A stretch of DNA of 64,000 nucleotides, taken from Symsagittifera roscoffensis. Taxonomy: Eukaryota > Xenacoelomorpha > Acoela > Convolutidae. This document shows, one piece after another, positions 12,001 to 23,943 of this stretch. Below the pieces are notes generated by a model, which saw nothing but the letters and a program-made list of their open reading frames with translations, did not search any database and had not been told where the DNA came from. The DNA lies in NCBI RefSeq assembly GCF_963678635.1, contig NC_087063.1, positions 49,241,220-49,305,219 of the forward strand, written 5' to 3'. How positions within the stretch are numbered: the stretch's first letter is position 1; the number at the start of each line of letters is the position of its first letter. Made by a program: the position numbers and the translations under genes.

Positions 12001-15000
12001 TGTCTCAACCCGGAATCTGAAAGCATTTGAGCAGGCGCAATTAAACGAAATGTTTGCAAATCCCGATATTTATCTAACACTTCCCAACTACAGGGTTGGG
12101 AGGTTTAAATCTTTTGAATTTTTTACATCTAAGTTTTTCTGAAAATTGAAAAGAAATCATCAAAAAAAACCGTCATATCTGAAAAACTACAAGGATCTGA
12201 GCAGCCAAATTTGGACGCGAGATTCGCATTCCTGAGAGTGATCTGACAGCCCCAATCTACAAAGCTAAGTTTTTGAAAAATTTTGAAGAAAAATGACAAA
12301 AACTGTCGTATGACGTAAGCTAGGATTTGGCTATTCATTCTTCGAGTCCAAATTTGCAACCTCTTGGGGAAACGTGGCGGCATTCTACTATTGGGTTGCT
12401 AATTTTAAAGTCGAAGAAGTAACCACTGAAATCAAATTGGAAGAACGTGAAAAAAATCATTGGGTAAACATGCAAAAACTAGTAATTTGGAAAAGCTTCA
12501 ACGTGTCAAGAAAGAGAAATCGCCTTGAAATACATAAAACAAAGATAGGGTGTGTGATAAGAACAAGGATAGCCGGTTACTGTGCAAGTAGCACAGAATG
12601 TTACGATCAGTCTTAAAATACAAAAAAAAATTCAAATAATGGTAGTTTTTTTTCTGAGTGATGTGATAAAAAGGATTTGAGCGAAAATTAGAGCTGAGGC
12701 ATACTCGACAGTCATAGTAAAATAAGCATAGTATGAAAAAATAAAAAGAAGTATAAACTTTTTTTTTGTTTTTTGACATTTTTGTTCCCAAAAAGGCTCA
12801 AAAATACTAGAAAAACTAATTTAGTCAAGTAAAACTCTGTTTCTACCGCTTCAATTGAGCAATCCTAAGCTTTTAAGCTGATAAATTAATTATTGGAAGA
12901 ATACTCGCTCACTCGAAATAAGACGAAAAATAAAAGTTTCAAACTGGTTTTTCTCGACACTATCAATTTTTGTTGAAATTTTTTTAATCTTCGAATCACG
13001 ACTGAAAGGCTTTTAAAATGATATATTATTCAAATCTCTTCGATTGCTATTTGTGGTAGCTGATATTGCAAGGAAAATGAAAAAAAATCATAAAATAAAA
13101 CCCCCGAATAGAAAGTTCCACTTCATTTTTCAAATGGTCGGTACAAAAAGTAGAAATAAGTCTGGAATTACTAAAATAATTCTCATACGCGACGGATTCC
13201 AAACTGCTACCTAGAGATTAAGCTCACTAGTGTGCAGGAACAGAAGCGGAAAATAAGCCAAAAATACACTTCGGCCCAATAAGCTCATTCGGCAGCAAAA
13301 TGATGCCATGGTTTTATTACTTTCATAACGTTCAGTATGTATCATTTCTATAACGGTTCGAACACTAAAACTTGAATGATTCTTTGGAATGCAATTCTTT
13401 ACACAAGAAGCAATATTTCACCCGCGCACGACGCAACTTGAGCCAAAGGAGCCGATAAAACATACACTGACGATAAAAAACTTAGCCAGATATACCTATT
13501 TATGAAAATAAAAACATTTAAATTAGATCCACGATGAGAAAAAAAACAAATTTCGATAGTGAGGCGAACCTACGACTTAGCAAAAACAACCCAGGAAGCC
13601 TCAAAAAATCAGGAGCTTTAAAATGCACAAAAACTCAAACATCGCATGTGAAAAATTGAAAAGTAAAAACCTGAAGGCAACCAAACTAACTATGCATTTA
13701 ATAAATTCGTAGGTATTAAACGAAATTGCGTATAAATTATTCATTTCAAAAATCTTTCGAAGTATGAAGAATTTGGAAGATTACTGAAAGGGAATTTTAA
13801 TTATTATACTGTTGCATGAAACAACTAGCTTTTTTTGGCTCAACTGATGAATTAAAAAAGCAACAACTGTAATAACTTTTTACTAATCAAATTTCCGAGT
13901 ACATATGACTTTATAGTGCTATTGCAGCCTAACAATTCAAAAAGCCACCAAGGTAGAACTTTTATTTGATACTTGGCTGGGAAAAATTACACAGTACTAT
14001 CAGACTACGATACGCTCGTGTAAAAATCCTATAAATCATCATTCAGATTCCGAAAATAACTTGAAATTCAGGGAAAATTTCTTACAGATCAGTTGCTTAA
14101 ACAAAATTAGAATGACATGAATTTTTTTTCGTAAATTGGTGCTCACTCGAGGCATTATAGAAATTAAGTTTTTGGACGGAAGCGTCTTTTTGCTCAAAAT
14201 CCAGCTCCAATTTCAGGTCTACTATCAGGGGCTAGTATTTTTAGGGCTTCTAAGAAACGACGTTTTTTCTGTTTTATTTGGCAGGAACGCATATATGCAT
14301 TAGGGGGCAATTCCTGAAAAATTAACGTGTATAGAATACAGTTGATAAAACATTTTCGGGATGACTTTGAAAGTTCCATCAGCCAACCAAAAGTTGGATT
14401 TTTCAAGCACACGTAGCATTTCAGGGTCGCCAATAAAATAATCTTCTCGTGATCATTTTGCCCACTGCCAAAACTTAAAAATTTTTTGAAAAATTCGGGT
14501 TTTTCGAATCTTCTCGTTGCTTGCGCGCTCGTTGTGTGGTGCGCGCTAAGTTTTCTTTGGTTGGTAGGGCTAGTTGAGTGGCAATGTCGTCTGTAATGGG
14601 CTGAATGGCGGTTGCGACAGTTGGGATATCACTATCGCTCAGATCCTTGATGTTTTTCAAAACTAGTCGAGCATCAGGTTTTCCCGTGGAAGTATCATGA
14701 TTATAATCACCCTCTCGTTTCAATAAAGTTTACTCCGTCCGTAATTGCTGTTGCGCGGCATTTATGAGTTTGGTACTTCGAGTAGTTCCAATTTGTAGTT
14801 GTCTTGTTTTTGCGTTTAAGGTAACACTTGTGGCCTGATACTACTAGCATTTGCTTACCTTTGGAAGATAAAGTAAAATGATAATCCTTTTAGTATACTC
14901 TGACCTCACCAAATTACAGGTAATTGTTAACTTCAAAAATTATAGAGTTTTATTGTCAAATTTTGAAAAATAATAGAAATGTCATATCTCAAAAACTTGA

Positions 15001-18000
15001 AGGGCCTCGGACATTCTGAGGCCTGATCTGCAACCACTGAGCGTAACATGAGCGCAAACTACTATAGGATTTCACATTTTTTCAATTTTTTAAACCTAAC
15101 TTTCCAGAAAAAATTTTAAAATACAGGAAAAATGTCAATCTCGGAAACTAAAATTGCATTCATAGTTAGAGACAAGATTCGCAACGGCCCGACAATAAGG
15201 GTGTCTCTTTCTAAGGTTAAGAATTTCAAAATTTAAGAATCTAATTGTATGAAGTTCTTTGAAAACTTTTGAAAAAATTACAAAAAAACGTCACATCTCG
15301 GAAACTTAAAGCATTTGAGCAATCGCAATTGAACGCACGATTTGCAACCCCTGAGAGTACCCTCACAGTACTTGACTGCAGGGCTGAGAAATTCAATTTT
15401 TTTTGAATTCTTTTAAATCTGTGTCCTGCAAATTTTAGAAAAATTATGAAAGCGTCAAGAAAAAGTACAAGACGTCTAGAAAACTACAAGAACTTAAGCA
15501 GTCGTATTCGGAGGCAAAATCTACAACCACTGAAAGTACGCTGACAGTATCTCACTATAGAGATAGAATTTTCAAATTCAGTGAAATTTTTTTACATATA
15601 AAATGTTTAAACAAAATTACAATGACAAGAACAATGTCTCAACTCGGAATCTGAAAGCATTTGAGCAGGCGCAATTAAACGAAATGTTTGCAAATCCCGA
15701 TATTTATCTAACACTACCCAACTGCAGGGTTAGGAGGTTTAAATTTTTTGAATTTTCTACATCTAAGTTTTTCTGAAAATTGAAAAGAAATCATCAAAAA
15801 AAACCGTCATATCTGAAAAACTACAAGGATTTGAGCAGCCAAATTTGGACGCGAGATTCGCATTCCTGAGAGTGATCTGACAGCCCCAACCTACAGAGCT
15901 AAGTTTTTGAAAATTTTTGGAAAAAAATGACAAAAACTGTCGTATGACGTAAGCTAGGATTTGGCTATTCATTCTTCGAGTCCAAATTTGCAACCTCTTG
16001 GGGAAACGTGGCAGCATTCTACTATTGGGTTGCTAATTTTAAAGTCGAAGAAGTAAACACTGAAATCAAATTGGAAGAACGTGAAAAAAATCAATGGTTA
16101 AACATGCAAAAAATAGTAATTTGGAAAAGCTTCAACGTGTCGAGAAAGAGAAATCGCCTTGAAATATATAAAACAAAGATAGGGTGTGTGATAAGAACAA
16201 GGATAGCCGGTTACTGTGCAAGTAGCACAGAAAGTTACGATCAGTCTTAAAACACAAAAAAAATTCAAATTATGGTAGTTTTTTTCCGAGTGATGTGATA
16301 AAAAGGATTTGAGCGAAAAAACGAGCTGAGGCATACTCGACAGTCATAGTAAAATAAGCATAGTATTAAAAACTAAAAAGAAGTATAAACTTTTTTTTTG
16401 TTTTTTGACTTTTTTGTTCCCAAGAAGGCGCAAAAATACTAGAAAAACTAATTTAGTCAAGTAAAATTCAGTTTCTACCGCTTCAATTAAGCAATCCTAA
16501 GCTTTTAAGCTGATAAATTAATTATTGTAAGCGTACTCGCTCACTCGAAATAAGACGAAAAATTAAAAGTTTCAAACTGGTTTTTCTCGACACTATCAAT
16601 TTTTGTTGAAAATTTTTTTATCTTCGAATCACGACTGAAAGGCTTTTAAAATGATATATTATTCAAATCTTTTCGATTGCTATTTGTGGCAGCTGATATT
16701 GCAAGGAAAACGAAAAAAATCATGAAATAAAACCCCTGAATAGAAAGTTCCACTTCATTTTTTAAATGGTCGGTACAAAAAGTAGAAATAAGTCTGGAAT
16801 TTCTAAAATAATACTCCGACGCGACGGATTCCAAACTGCTACCTAGAGATTAAGCTCACTAGTGTACAGGAACAGAAGCGGAAAATAAGCCAAAAATACA
16901 CTTTGGCCCAATAAGCTCATTCGGCGTCAAAATGATGCCATGGTTTTATTACTTTCATAACGTTCAGTATGTATCATTTCTATAACGGTTCGAACACTAA
17001 AATTTGAATGATTCTTTGGAATGCAATTCTTTACACAAGAAGCAATATTTCACCCGCGCACGAGGCAACTTGAGTCAACGGAGCCGATAAAACATACACT
17101 GACGATAAAAAACTTGGCCAAATATACCTATTTATGAAAATAAAAACGTTTAAATTAGATCCACGATGAGAAAAAAAATCAAATTTCGACACTGAGGCGA
17201 TGCTACGACTTTGAAAAACGACCGAGGAAGCCTCAAAAAATCAGGAGCTTTAAAATGCACAAAAACTCAAACATCGCATGTGAAAAATTGAAAAGTAAAA
17301 ACCTGAAGGCAACCAAACTAACTACGCATTTAATAAATTCGTAGGTATTAAACAAAATTGCGTATAAATTATTCATTTCAAAAATCTTTCGAAGTACGAA
17401 GAATTTTGAAGATTACTGAAAATGAACTTCAATTATTATACTGTTGCATGAAACTAGCTTTTTTTTGGCTCAACTGATGAATTAAAAAAGCAACAACTGT
17501 AATAACTTTTTACTAATCAAATGTCCAAGTACATATGATTTTATAGTGCTATTGCAGCCTAACAATTCAAAAAGCCACCAATGTAGAAATTTTATTTGAT
17601 CCTTGGCTTGGAAAAAATACACAGTACTATCAGACTACGATACGCTCGTGTAAAAATCCTATAAATCATCATTCAGATTCCGAAAATAATTTGAAATTCA
17701 GGGAAAATTTCTTACAGATAAGCTGCTTAAACAAAATTAGAATGACATGAACAATGTCTCAACTCGGAATCTAAAAGCATTTGAGCAGGCGCAATTAAAC
17801 GAAATATTTGCAAATCCCGATATTTATCTCACACTACCCAACTACAGGGTTGGGAGGTTTAAATCTTTTGAATTTTTTACATCTAAGTTTTTCTGAAAAA
17901 ACGAAAAGAAATCATCAAAAAAATGTCATATCTGAAAAACTACAAGGATTTGAGCAGCCAAATTTGGACGCGAGATTCGCATTCCTGAGAGTGATCTGAC

Positions 18001-21000
18001 AGCCCCAATCTACAGAGCTAAGTTTTTGAAAAATTTTGGAAAAAAAAAAACGACAAAAACCGTCGTATCACGTAAGCTAGGATTGGGCTATTCATTATTC
18101 GAGTCCAAATTTGCATCCTCTTGGGGGAAACGTGGCAGCATTCTACTATTGGGTTGCTAACTTTAAAGTCGGAGAAAAAACACGGAATTCAAACTGGAAG
18201 AACGTGAGAAAAATCATTGGTTAAATATGCAAAAAATAATAATTTGAAAAAGCTTTAATGTGTCAAGAAAGAGAAATTGCATTGAAATATATAAAAGACA
18301 GATAGGGTGTGTGATAAGAACAAGGATAGCCGGTTACTGTGCAAGAAAGTTTTTTTTCTTCAAATTATAGTAGTTTTTTTCTGCGTGATGCGATAAAAAG
18401 GATCTGAACGAAAATTAGAGGTGAGGCATACTCGACAGTTAAAGTAAAATAAGCATAAAATGAAAAATTTTAAAAAGTACTAATTTTTTTTTCAATTTCT
18501 TGACGTGTTTGTTCCCAAAAAGTCACAAAACAATACAAAAAACTAACTTTAGACAAGTAAAACTCATTACTACCGCTTCAATTAAGCAATTCTAAGCTTT
18601 TAAGCATATAAAAGTAATTATTGTAAGCCTACTGGCTCACTCGAAGTAAGACGAGAAATTAAAAGTTTCAAGCCGGTTTTTGTCGAAACTATCAATTTTT
18701 GTTGAAATTTTTTTTATTTTTCAATCACGACTGAAAGGGTTTTAAAATGATATATTACTCAACTCTCTTCGGTTGTTATTTGTGGTAGCTGATAATGCAA
18801 GGAAAACGAACAAAGAGAATCAAAAAATAAAACTCCCGAATAGAAAGTTCCTCTCCATTTTTCAAATGGTCGGAACAAAAAGTAGAAATAAGTCTGGAAT
18901 TAGTGAAATAATTCTCCCACAAGACGGATTCGAAACTGCTAAATAGAGATTAAACTCGCTAGTGTATAGAAACAGAAACTAAGCCAAAAATACACTTCGG
19001 CCCAAGAAGCTTATTGGGCAGCAAAAATCATGCCATGGTTTTATTACTTTCATAACGTTCAGTATGTATCATTTCTATAACGGTTCGAACACTAAAATTT
19101 GAATGATTCTTTGGAAAGCAATTCTTTACACAAGAAGCAATATTTCACCCGCGCACGATGCAACTTGAGTCAACGGAGCCGATAAAACATACACTGACGA
19201 TAAAAAACTTGGCCAAATATACCTATTTATTAAAATAAAAACGTTAAAATTAGATCCACGATGAAAAAAAAAATCCACTCTGAGGCGAAGCTACGACTTA
19301 GCAAAAACAACCAAGGAAGCCTCAAAAACTCAGGAGCTTTAAAATGCAAAAAAAAACTCAAACATTGCATGTAAAAAATTGGAAAGTAAAAACCTGAAGG
19401 CAACTAAACTAACTATGCATATAATAAATTCGTAGGTATTAAAGGAGATTGCGTATAAACTATTCATGTCAAAAATCTTGCAAAGAATATATAGACTTTG
19501 GAAACTTACTGATATGGGATTTTAATTATTATACTGTTGCATGAAACAACTAGCTTTTTTGGCTCAACTGATGAATTAGAAAAGCATCAACTGTAATAAC
19601 TTTTTACTAATCAAATAACAATTCAAAAAGCAACCAAACGTAGAACTTTTATTTGATACTTCGCTTGAAAAATACACCGTACTACCAGACTACGAAACGC
19701 TCGTTTAAAAATCCTATAAATCATCATTCAGATTCCGAAAAAAATTTGAAGACATGACTCAATGTCGACAAAAAACGCTCTGAATTTTTTCGACTTTCAG
19801 ATTAAATTAGACAAAATGGATGAGCAACTGATCGCTAAATTCTTCTAAAACTCAATTGCTAATTTAGCTACTATCACATCACAGCCTAGCAGTTTTTTTA
19901 TCTTCAGCTGTCCTGAATTTTTTTTCGACGTTTCGTAGTTTTTCTTTATAATGGAATTTGTTTTCCTACATTATTGCGGTCAGAACATATCGGGCTACTT
20001 GCACATCTATTTTGCTCTGCTTGTTATCATACTGGATTGAATTGATTTTTTTACGCGAGAGCAAAATTTGCGCGAGATCAAGAATGAAAGGTGATCTTGC
20101 TCTTATTTGTTCTCCAACTTAGCCTTATTAAACTGGAAAAAATTGGCTTCGCCCCTGTAAATTTATCTGTAGGTAAATAAACAGAACTTCGGTAAAATTA
20201 GTTAATGCAGTTTCAAAGATTCCTGAATCACCGGTGAATAGTTTAAACAATCTTTGTCGCTTTTTTATTTTTCGAAAATGAACAACTGTCGTGAGAAAAT
20301 TTTGATTTACTGGAACACCAACCCGATAGTTCTGTTTTAATTTCCTTCGTCGGAACATTCAGTTTGGATCTCAAATCAGTGCCACTTACATCAACTTTTT
20401 CTCCAACATTTTTTGAAGAAGCCACGCTTGTTGGCGCTGAAGACTGCTGCGTCTGCGCTAAATCTGCTTCGCTTTCTGAAGATTTGATAGGAGAGCTGTC
20501 AGCTGGAAAATTGAAGATGAGGCTCCCATTTTTACCCCGCGCCTTCATCATTATCAGGTCGTAGAAGCTCGAATGCTGAGAAAAACTTTTACTAACACTT
20601 TTACTAACATTGACATACAATTGAAAAACACGAACCTAGACGTTTTTAACTATTCTTTACTTTGTCAAAAAACACTAGGTCATTTCAACTTCCTTCAAGA
20701 ACATGAGACTTCTTGGATGAAGGAGTTGAAATTGCTAAAAAACTGTTTTCAAAATGAATAGATGCAATTGACCAAAAGAACATTCTCCGCCGAAACCATT
20801 TCGGGAGAAGATAGCTCACTTGATAAAAGAATTCATTTTCAACCAATAAAGATTCAGAATTTTGCATGATGATGAATTGCTAAATTTATCGTTTAAATAA
20901 TGGGGTGATTTTTCATTTGGTCAGTTAAGGGGAGAAATATTTCATGTCCGCAACCAAAACTTACATGGGGAAGTATCATGTCATCCTTGACAAACATGAG

Positions 21001-23498
21001 CTGGTCCACACTGATAGACCTATTAAGAAAACACAGGTCGTTTAAATCTCCTCGATATAAAAATGATGAAAATTCATTACTCGAAGCAAACAGTGCCTGA
21101 GTTCGGGGAACTGTCCTTCGCCTCTCAACATTTCGAGACACTTGTAGAGGAATTGATGAATATTCACTCCTTTTTTCACCTAAGCAAACACAATCAACAC
21201 TAGTTCAAATAATTTTTACGTGTTTTTTGATAACACTGTGTTCGATTTCTTTTTTAAAAAATCGTCAGTCAACAAAAGAACCCCAGGGATTTCCTTAAGG
21301 AGCCAAGTCTCAGTAAATTATCCCAATTTTTTGCAGGCCCATAAAGGAACGCTTTCAGTTTTGAATTGGTGCCTTAAAAAATAATCAAAGGATATTTTTA
21401 TGACAATTGCGTGATCTCTCGTTTCAATTATATGGGATCCTCGTGTTTTTTTCTTATCGAAAGAACATTTTAATTGCACTGACCAGCATTTCCCTCTTGT
21501 GTCCGGACCCGTCCCAATAGGAGAACTCTATCTTGAGCACTTGGTCCTTAATCCTCTGCTGTCTCTCACTCCACTCACTCATCAGTCTCTCCCTCAGTCG
21601 CAACTCTTCCTCCTGCAACCCACCTCAACACAACACAAACAACTTCTTACACATCATTAACACACCCACCACACTGTACTACTACCGTGCTAACAATTCT
21701 TTTTTTTTTGATTTTCAATAACTTCAGAAATCTTTAAAGCTCATGTACTCTCCCCTATCGTTTGCATATAAATTCTCGACATTCCAAAACACCTGGATGT
21801 CTAGGAGCATAACTCGGCAACACGATAAAAACTACATTTATTTCGTAACAATTTTGTGGTAACAATTCTGCCATAATTTATTATTCACACTTCTGCTTTC
21901 CTCTATTTACACTGTAATTCATTTGCATTTACTTACATCTCGGTTGGCATCAGGTAGAAAACTAGTGTCCACATTTGGGTTCTTCTTGAACCTCTTAAAC
22001 ACACTGATATCCTCATGTTTGCTTTTCTTCTTTTCCTTTTCGCCCTCATCTTCTGAAGAGTCTTCCTCCTCTTCATCTTCATCGAAATTGAACGAGAGAG
22101 ATCCGGTGGGAGGAGCTACATACATGCCAGGTTCTTCGCTCTTGAAAGTACTGAAATCATTAAATCCATTCACCTACTTATCTATGGCCGCTAATTTCCT
22201 CTAATCAATTCCACTTATACGTCCAACTGCAGAAGTACAACCCATCTGTAGTCTTAAGGATGACTCATCGAAAATAGTTGAAAATGAAGTGCTCACGCTT
22301 TACTTGCCCCTTTTGATCCCTACCTTGAGGAACCTTTCAACTTGAGAAACACATTTTAATCCTATTGAGCAAGTATCAGCCAGTCTTCGATACATTTAAA
22401 AAAATGAAATAAAGTCTAACTCCAAATTGTTGGCATTACCATTTTCAGTCAACAATCGCTCACAATGATCTTTGGAGGTCCGAAACCAACTTTTTACGCA
22501 CTTCAAGAAAATAAAAGAATGCATGCGAAACCTTTCTCTGACCTAGTGTCAGCTGTCACTCTCGATATCATTTCAGTCTCTTTCTCCTTCACAATCTGAG
22601 TCTGCTTCGCCTTCATCTCGTCCAGAGAAATGAGACCTGCAAAACTTCATTTCATTCATTTTTACAGATTCATTTCCTAGCCTGTTACTCAATTTCAGCA
22701 TGTTAGGAAGAAAAGCACAAACCAACAGTGCTGTCTTTCAGTTGTTCCTCGAATACATCATAGTAAGAGGCAAACTTATTCTTGATGTCCGCAGCAGCAG
22801 TTGCTTCCTGAAATTTAAACACAGTTCAAGACTTCAATTTCTTGTTCTTGTTCTTAATCATCATACAACACAGCTAATTACTTCGGTGTCATCAGATTTA
22901 AAATGGTTTATTGAAATTATATCACCATACTATCAGAAAAGATATACGGAACTATCAGAGAAGCGGTACTAATTTTGGTCAGGGATGGTATTTTAACAAC
23001 ATAAGACCGTCGTTTGTGAAAAGTTCGTTGCTATGTGATGATACGAAAACATTTCCACTATTAAGATTAAGAGACTGACTTTTTGCACGGATATCGTCCC
23101 GCAAAGGCAATTTATAGCAATACATTTGAAATTGGGGCAGGCATGTGTTATCGAGAGTTCGGCAAAGTATAGGCGATATAAAACCCAACCAAAAACAGTC
23201 AGCCGTTACCCAATAGTTATGCAATAACTGCTAAAGTTACAAAAAGTTTACCACAAACAACCCAGAACTTTCGGCTAGTACATATATTGTTTATTTTTAG
23301 TTCATTTCTACTTCGGCTCGTTGATTCCGCCCTCAAAAAACAGTATAGATTAACGACATCGTTTTTGAAGTGTTCAGTTGAACTCACATCAGTGATTTTC
23401 TGCCTCTTCATCTCCATCTCCTCCTTCTCCTTCTCCCGCTTCCTCATCAACACCATGGCCCTCTTCGCCTCACTCGCAGCTCCCCTGTAGTCCGCCAT
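9010..23498 (-). CDS. FAM50A: FAM50A / XAP5 nuclear protein, nine exons
   Basis: FAM50A (XAP5) is a conserved nuclear protein linked to the spliceosome and transcription. I assembled nine exons on the minus strand: 23498-23388, 22807-22723, 22636-22543, 22150-21937, 21612-21484, 21179-21097, 21019-20965, 20575-20390 and 9186-9010. They total 1134 nt with every phase matching, giving 377 aa (human 339). The start ATG at 23496-23498 opens [15 protein letters not shown], the family N terminus. Other family blocks are [63 protein letters not shown] and [10 protein letters not shown]. An acidic Asp/Glu run lies in exon 4. The extra length is a Ser-rich insert in exon 8 and a Ser/Thr tail. Exon 6 appears to end at a GC donor. 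The last intron is 11.2 kb and filled with repeats. Confidence 0.95.
10235..10345. repeat. ~110-bp dispersed repeat, copy 1
   Basis: It is nearly identical by eye to 14120-14225, sharing the block from 'cgtaaattggtgctcact' through 'tttttgctcaaaatccag'. The second copy sits exactly where the first 2.9-kb unit ends, so this block may mark the border of the mobile or amplified segment. Confidence 0.75.
11253..14118. repeat. Large intronic repeat, unit 1 (2.87 kb)
   Basis: It starts at 'ccttttagtatactctgacc' and is repeated with high identity at 14886. Its first 1.1 kb is built of diverged subrepeats of about 160 bp. Each has a 'catctcggaaact' type anchor, near 11350, 11505, 11661, 11840, 12003, 12176 and 12307, followed by 'tttgagca' and 'ttcgcaacc ... 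gagagtac' blocks. The second half holds a separate block shared with 40545-40700. An 80-codon frame (12374-12616) survives in unit 2, but its changes are mostly amino-acid-altering, so I do not call it a gene. Confidence 0.8.
14120..14225. repeat. ~110-bp dispersed repeat, copy 2
   Basis: This is the second copy of the block at 10235-10345. It begins directly at the end of unit 1. Confidence 0.75.
14886..17750. repeat. Large intronic repeat, unit 2 (2.87 kb)
   Basis: This is a direct copy of unit 1, offset by 3633 bp, with scattered substitutions and small indels. Its end merges into unit 3 at the motif 'ttcagggaaaatttcttaca', which also occurs inside the units. That is what recombination between subrepeats would leave. 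Confidence 0.8.
17751..19755. repeat. Large intronic repeat, unit 3 (5'-truncated, ~2.0 kb)
   Basis: It corresponds to the part of unit 1 from about 12002 to 14118 and lacks the first 700-750 bp. It is visibly more diverged than units 1 and 2 are from each other, with more indels and the 80-codon frame broken. Confidence 0.75.
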
Positions 23499-23943
23499 CC
23501 ACACACACACACCCACACGCACTAACTCCAATCACGCAAACAGCTCCTGCAAACAACTCCTTCAAACACCCCACAAACCTCAATGTAGTCGACTACACCC
23601 GATATGAAATATTACACCACAAGCTCAGGATCTGAAAAACAAAACGTGGGCGATGTCTTTAAGCAGTAACCTCTTTGTTGTCTCTCCCTTGTCGCAGACG
23701 TTGAAACTTGATCAAAATGCACTACCTAGCATTGATCCCACTTTATGAGTGCTAAAAAGAGCAATTTTCTACAACATTAGTTTTATTCCCAAATTGTAAG
23801 AAAATAAAAAAAACTCATGCTCAATAAATTAAATTTCACTGACTTGATGCATGTTGTTCTTTCAAAAATCTTGATCATAAAGCTTAAAAAAATGTTTATC
23901 AAACAGCTTAGAATACTAGTATCGACTTTAAAAAGAGCTTTTT
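23499..23943. promoter_or_regulatory. Shared upstream region of FAM50A and MPV17L2-like gene
   Basis: Two start codons face away from each other across 445 bp: FAM50A at 23498 (minus) and the MPV17L2-like gene at 23944 (plus). A bidirectional promoter is inferred from the spacing alone; no core element is convincing. A short CA-rich run lies at 23499-23519. An in-frame TAA at 23929-23931 just upstream supports the chosen plus-strand start. Confidence 0.55.

Larger units (their letters stand above)
9187..20389 (-). other. FAM50A intron 8 (11.2 kb, repeat-filled)
   Basis: It is bounded by a consensus donor (GTAAGT after the GEKVD codons, 20389) and a TTTCAG acceptor (9187). Both flanking exons are in phase 0, and the protein motif resumes correctly ([10 protein letters not shown]). 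The intron contains a 27-bp direct repeat at about 9252-9304, a block duplicated at 10235-10345 and 14120-14225, and the three large units described separately. No host gene was found inside it. Confidence 0.85.

Noticed and set aside
12129-12383. 84-codon minus-strand frame shared with 15763-16017
   Set aside because: It is the antisense of the same duplicated DNA, with no motif and no preserved third copy.
12374-12616. 80-codon frame conserved between two repeat units (also 16008-16250)
   Set aside because: The differences are mostly amino-acid-changing, the third unit is broken, and the frame lies in repetitive intron DNA. It reflects recent duplication, not coding constraint.
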